In this document: piece after piece, positions 6,268-6,309 of the stretch
Position numbering within the stretch: the first letter of the stretch is position 1
How the letters are laid out: the number at the start of each line of letters is the position of its first letter
Assembly: GCA_045046905.1 (NCBI GenBank)
Contig: JASFYU010000097.1
Location: forward strand, 1-6,309
DNA: 6,309 nt
DNA from: JASFYU01 sp045046905
GTDB taxonomy: Bacteria; Bacteroidota; Bacteroidia; Flavobacteriales; Flavobacteriaceae
Direction: 5' to 3'
Translations under genes and position numbers: made by a program
Notes under the pieces: generated by a model
Told to the model about the DNA's origin: nothing
The model's input: the letters and a program-made list of their open reading frames with translations, nothing else
The model's database searches: none

Positions 6268-6300
6268 TAACCTGAGTTCGACCTAAGATTTAATCTACAG
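6268..6300 (+). repeat. Copy 2 of the ~32-bp direct repeat
   Basis: TAACCTGAGTTCGA is identical to 1555-1568, followed by a similar AAGATTTA segment and ending in TACAG. It lies 21 bp after the broken gene and may be the edge of a mobile or repeat element continuing beyond the window. Confidence 0.6.
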
Positions 6301-6309
6301 AATACAAAT

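Noticed and set aside
1..6309. CRISPR array, tRNA, rRNA, toxin-antitoxin or phage genes
   Set aside because: No regularly spaced repeats, cloverleaf, rRNA-like segment or recognisable genes of these kinds were seen.

Overview
The window looks like chromosomal DNA of a Bacteroidota member, most likely a flavobacterium. Four things point that way: a PorP/SprF-type protein, a family restricted to type IX secretion and gliding bacteria of this phylum; start codons mostly without Shine-Dalgarno sequences; two good matches to the Bacteroidota -7 promoter box TAnnTTTG; and an AT-rich background. This is inferred from gene content, not from a database search.

Layout. Bases 1-1926 are a decayed, gene-poor zone. 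It holds a truncated PorP/SprF gene on the minus strand, a foreign signal-peptide fragment just upstream of it, an AT-rich stretch with inverted repeats, a hairpin, one copy of a roughly 32-bp repeat, and a badly degraded DDE transposase remnant. Bases 1927-3639 hold two tandem double-domain universal stress proteins, transcribed leftward as an operon. A 114-bp divergent promoter region separates them from a small thioredoxin (3754-4053, plus strand). Bases 4054-4509 are non-coding and unusually rich in GC-rich hairpins, including a palindrome of REP type. Then come a CbpA-type J-domain co-chaperone (4510-5409) and, 9 bp later, a CbpM-like modulator (5419-5709). The next gene (5796-6246) is a broken reading frame of unknown function. 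It carries one in-frame stop and a one-base shift in a run of A; undoing both gives a clean 149-residue helical protein. A second copy of the 32-bp repeat closes the window.

Together the intact genes form a stress-response neighbourhood: two universal stress proteins, a thiol-disulfide reductant, and an Hsp70 co-chaperone with its regulator. It is flanked on both sides by repeat and mobile-element traces and by broken genes, so the region seems to have been rearranged. I see no clearly new defence or enzymatic system. The observations most worth following up are the disrupted gene next to cbpAM and the structured element between the thioredoxin and cbpA.
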